Source: Candidatus Desantisiibacteriota bacterium (GTDB lineage: Bacteria; JACRDZ01). Taken from it: a stretch of DNA of 5,474 bases. The position numbers and the translations under genes were made by a program. The notes under the pieces were generated by a model, which worked only from the letters and a program-made list of their open reading frames with translations, had not been told where the DNA came from and searched no databases. Where the stretch lies: the NCBI GenBank assembly GCA_016209155.1, contig JACQWU010000163.1, positions 1 through 5,474 on the forward strand, in the 5' to 3' direction. Positions within the stretch are counted from its first letter, which is position 1. Each line of letters begins with the position of its first letter. This document shows, piece by piece, positions 4,763 through 5,474 of the stretch.

Positions 4763-5474
4763 ATGAAAAAAATTAAAACTATATCAATTTTCATAATGCT
4801 GGTCAGTATTTTTTCTGTAAGCGCAAGTCATGCTGAATGGTTCTGGAATAAAAAGAAAGATCAAAAATTAATTATCTCAGGTAAAGCTGTTATACCTGTT
4901 GAAAAAATAAAAATTTATATTTACAAAGAAGGTACAGATTTGCATGGTCCTTATTATGCTGTCTCAGAACCAACCGACCCTGAAGGAAATTTTAACATTG
5001 AGCTTCCTGAAGGAACGTATTTTTTTGTTGCCAGAAAAAGAACAAGCGGAGACGATTCAGGACCGCTTGTCCAGGGAGATATAAAAAGCAATTTTATCGG
5101 ACCGATTAAAATTAAAAACGGTGAACCAATTAATCTTAATTTTAACTGTTTTACAAAACAGGGCGATGAAAAAACCACGGGTGCTCCTCTTGTAAATAAA
5201 ACAACAGGTATATCCGGAACAATCCGCGATGCTGACGGAAATACAGTGGCAGGTGTTCGTATTCATGTTTATACATTTATACAAATGTCGGAAAGGCCAA
5301 AGTTTGTTTCCGCTAAAACAAGCCCGGACGGGAAATATATTATTTATCTGCCTGAAGGCGGTACTTATTATTTGTGTGCCCGTGACAGGTTTGGCGGTCC
5401 GTCGAAAATCGGCGACTTATACGGCAGATATGATCAGGGAACAATCAATCCTTCGGCAATTGTTGTGAGAGATA
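4763..5474 (+). CDS. Exported protein with two carboxypeptidase-regulatory-like beta-sandwich repeats (3' end outside window)
   Basis: This frame is open from ATG 4763 to the window edge (237 residues seen). A Sec signal peptide (MKKIKTISIFIMLVSIFSVS, then ASHA, cleavage near residue 24) leads into two related domains. Repeat 1 (about residues 36-128) has ISGKAVIPVEKIKIYIY, TDPEGNFNIELPEGTYFFVA and a GPLVQGD segment. Repeat 2 (about 149-237 onward) has ISGTIRDADGNTVAGVRIHV, TSPDGKYIIYLPEGGTYYLC and an IGDLYGRYDQG segment. The G-x-V-x-D-x-x-G, T-D-x-x-G-x-Y/F and L-P-x-G-x-Y signatures are those of carboxypeptidase-regulatory/CnaB-like folds, which act in binding, adhesion or scaffolding. No enzyme active site is visible in the part seen. 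It lies 55 bases downstream of the lipoprotein gene on the same strand, probably in the same operon or with its own weak promoter. The full length and any C-terminal haem or anchor domain are unknown. Confidence 0.87.
   Translation, partial: MKKIKTISIFIMLVSIFSVSASHAEWFWNKKKDQKLIISGKAVIPVEKIKIYIYKEGTDLHGPYYAVSEPTDPEGNFNIELPEGTYFFVARKRTSGDDSGPLVQGDIKSNFIGPIKIKNGEPINLNFNCFTKQGDEKTTGAPLVNKTTGISGTIRDADGNTVAGVRIHVYTFIQMSERPKFVSAKTSPDGKYIIYLPEGGTYYLCARDRFGGPSKIGDLYGRYDQGTINPSAIVVRD
4868..5146 (+). repeat. Protein-level repeat 1 of the beta-sandwich protein
   Basis: Residues 36-128 are the first copy of a beta-sandwich domain. They align with residues 149-237 through the shared signatures TxPxGxxxIxLPEGTYxxxAR and a following G-rich loop with GD. 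The similarity is at protein level only; DNA identity is low, implying an old duplication. Confidence 0.7.
5207..5474 (+). repeat. Protein-level repeat 2 of the beta-sandwich protein (cut by window end)
   Basis: Residues 149-237 form the second copy. It has a longer loop between the GVRIHVY strand and TSPDGKY, an extra Gly in LPEGGTYYL, and a unique Cys205. The copy, and possibly further ones, continues beyond the window. Confidence 0.65.

Noticed and set aside
4954-5284. Two overlapping minus-strand open frames
   Set aside because: They are shadows of the plus-strand gene from 4763, which has a signal peptide and two internally similar domains.
5229-5468. Plus-strand open frame of 79 codons in another phase
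   Set aside because: It overlaps the second beta-sandwich repeat in a different phase and has no start signal.

Overview
This is an AT-rich bacterial window, with frequent ATA and AAA codons. It carries a conserved housekeeping gene (tilS), a small multihaem c-type cytochrome, an exported lipoprotein, and interspersed palindromic repeats of the REP/'PAKAGIQ' type. Together these suggest a Gram-negative, respiratory, probably anaerobic bacterium, for example a Desulfobacterota/Nitrospirota-like or uncultured relative. The sequence does not fix the taxon.

Layout. (1) Bases 2-559 (+) are the 3' end of a gene whose start lies outside the window. Its C-terminus looks like a small winged-helix-type domain often attached to restriction or defence proteins. 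(2) Bases 560-898 are non-coding and lie between converging genes. They hold a short hairpin and a nested inverted repeat. (3) Bases 2890 down to 899 (-) form a two-gene operon: a MobB-like P-loop NTPase with a four-cysteine cluster (TTG start), then tilS. The stop and start codons abut as TAAATG. (4) Bases 2891-3254 are a divergent intergenic region. It holds a short widespread-type direct motif, a 110-bp inverted repeat, and a good sigma70-type promoter facing right. (5) Bases 3255-5474 (+) hold three consecutive genes for exported proteins: a tetrahaem cytochrome c (C554-like), a lipoprotein resembling the haem-binding ethylbenzene-dehydrogenase-type domain (EB_dh), and a signal-peptide protein with two carboxypeptidase-regulatory-like beta-sandwich repeats that runs off the window end.

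How the genes fit together. The left minus-strand operon pairs tRNA(Ile) lysidine modification with an NTPase of unknown role. The right-hand cluster looks like a cell-envelope redox module: a periplasmic haem protein, a membrane-anchored candidate haem protein with an unusual CX3CH motif, and a beta-sandwich surface or scaffold protein. The module reading is an inference from gene order and export signals. It is the part of the window most worth following up.
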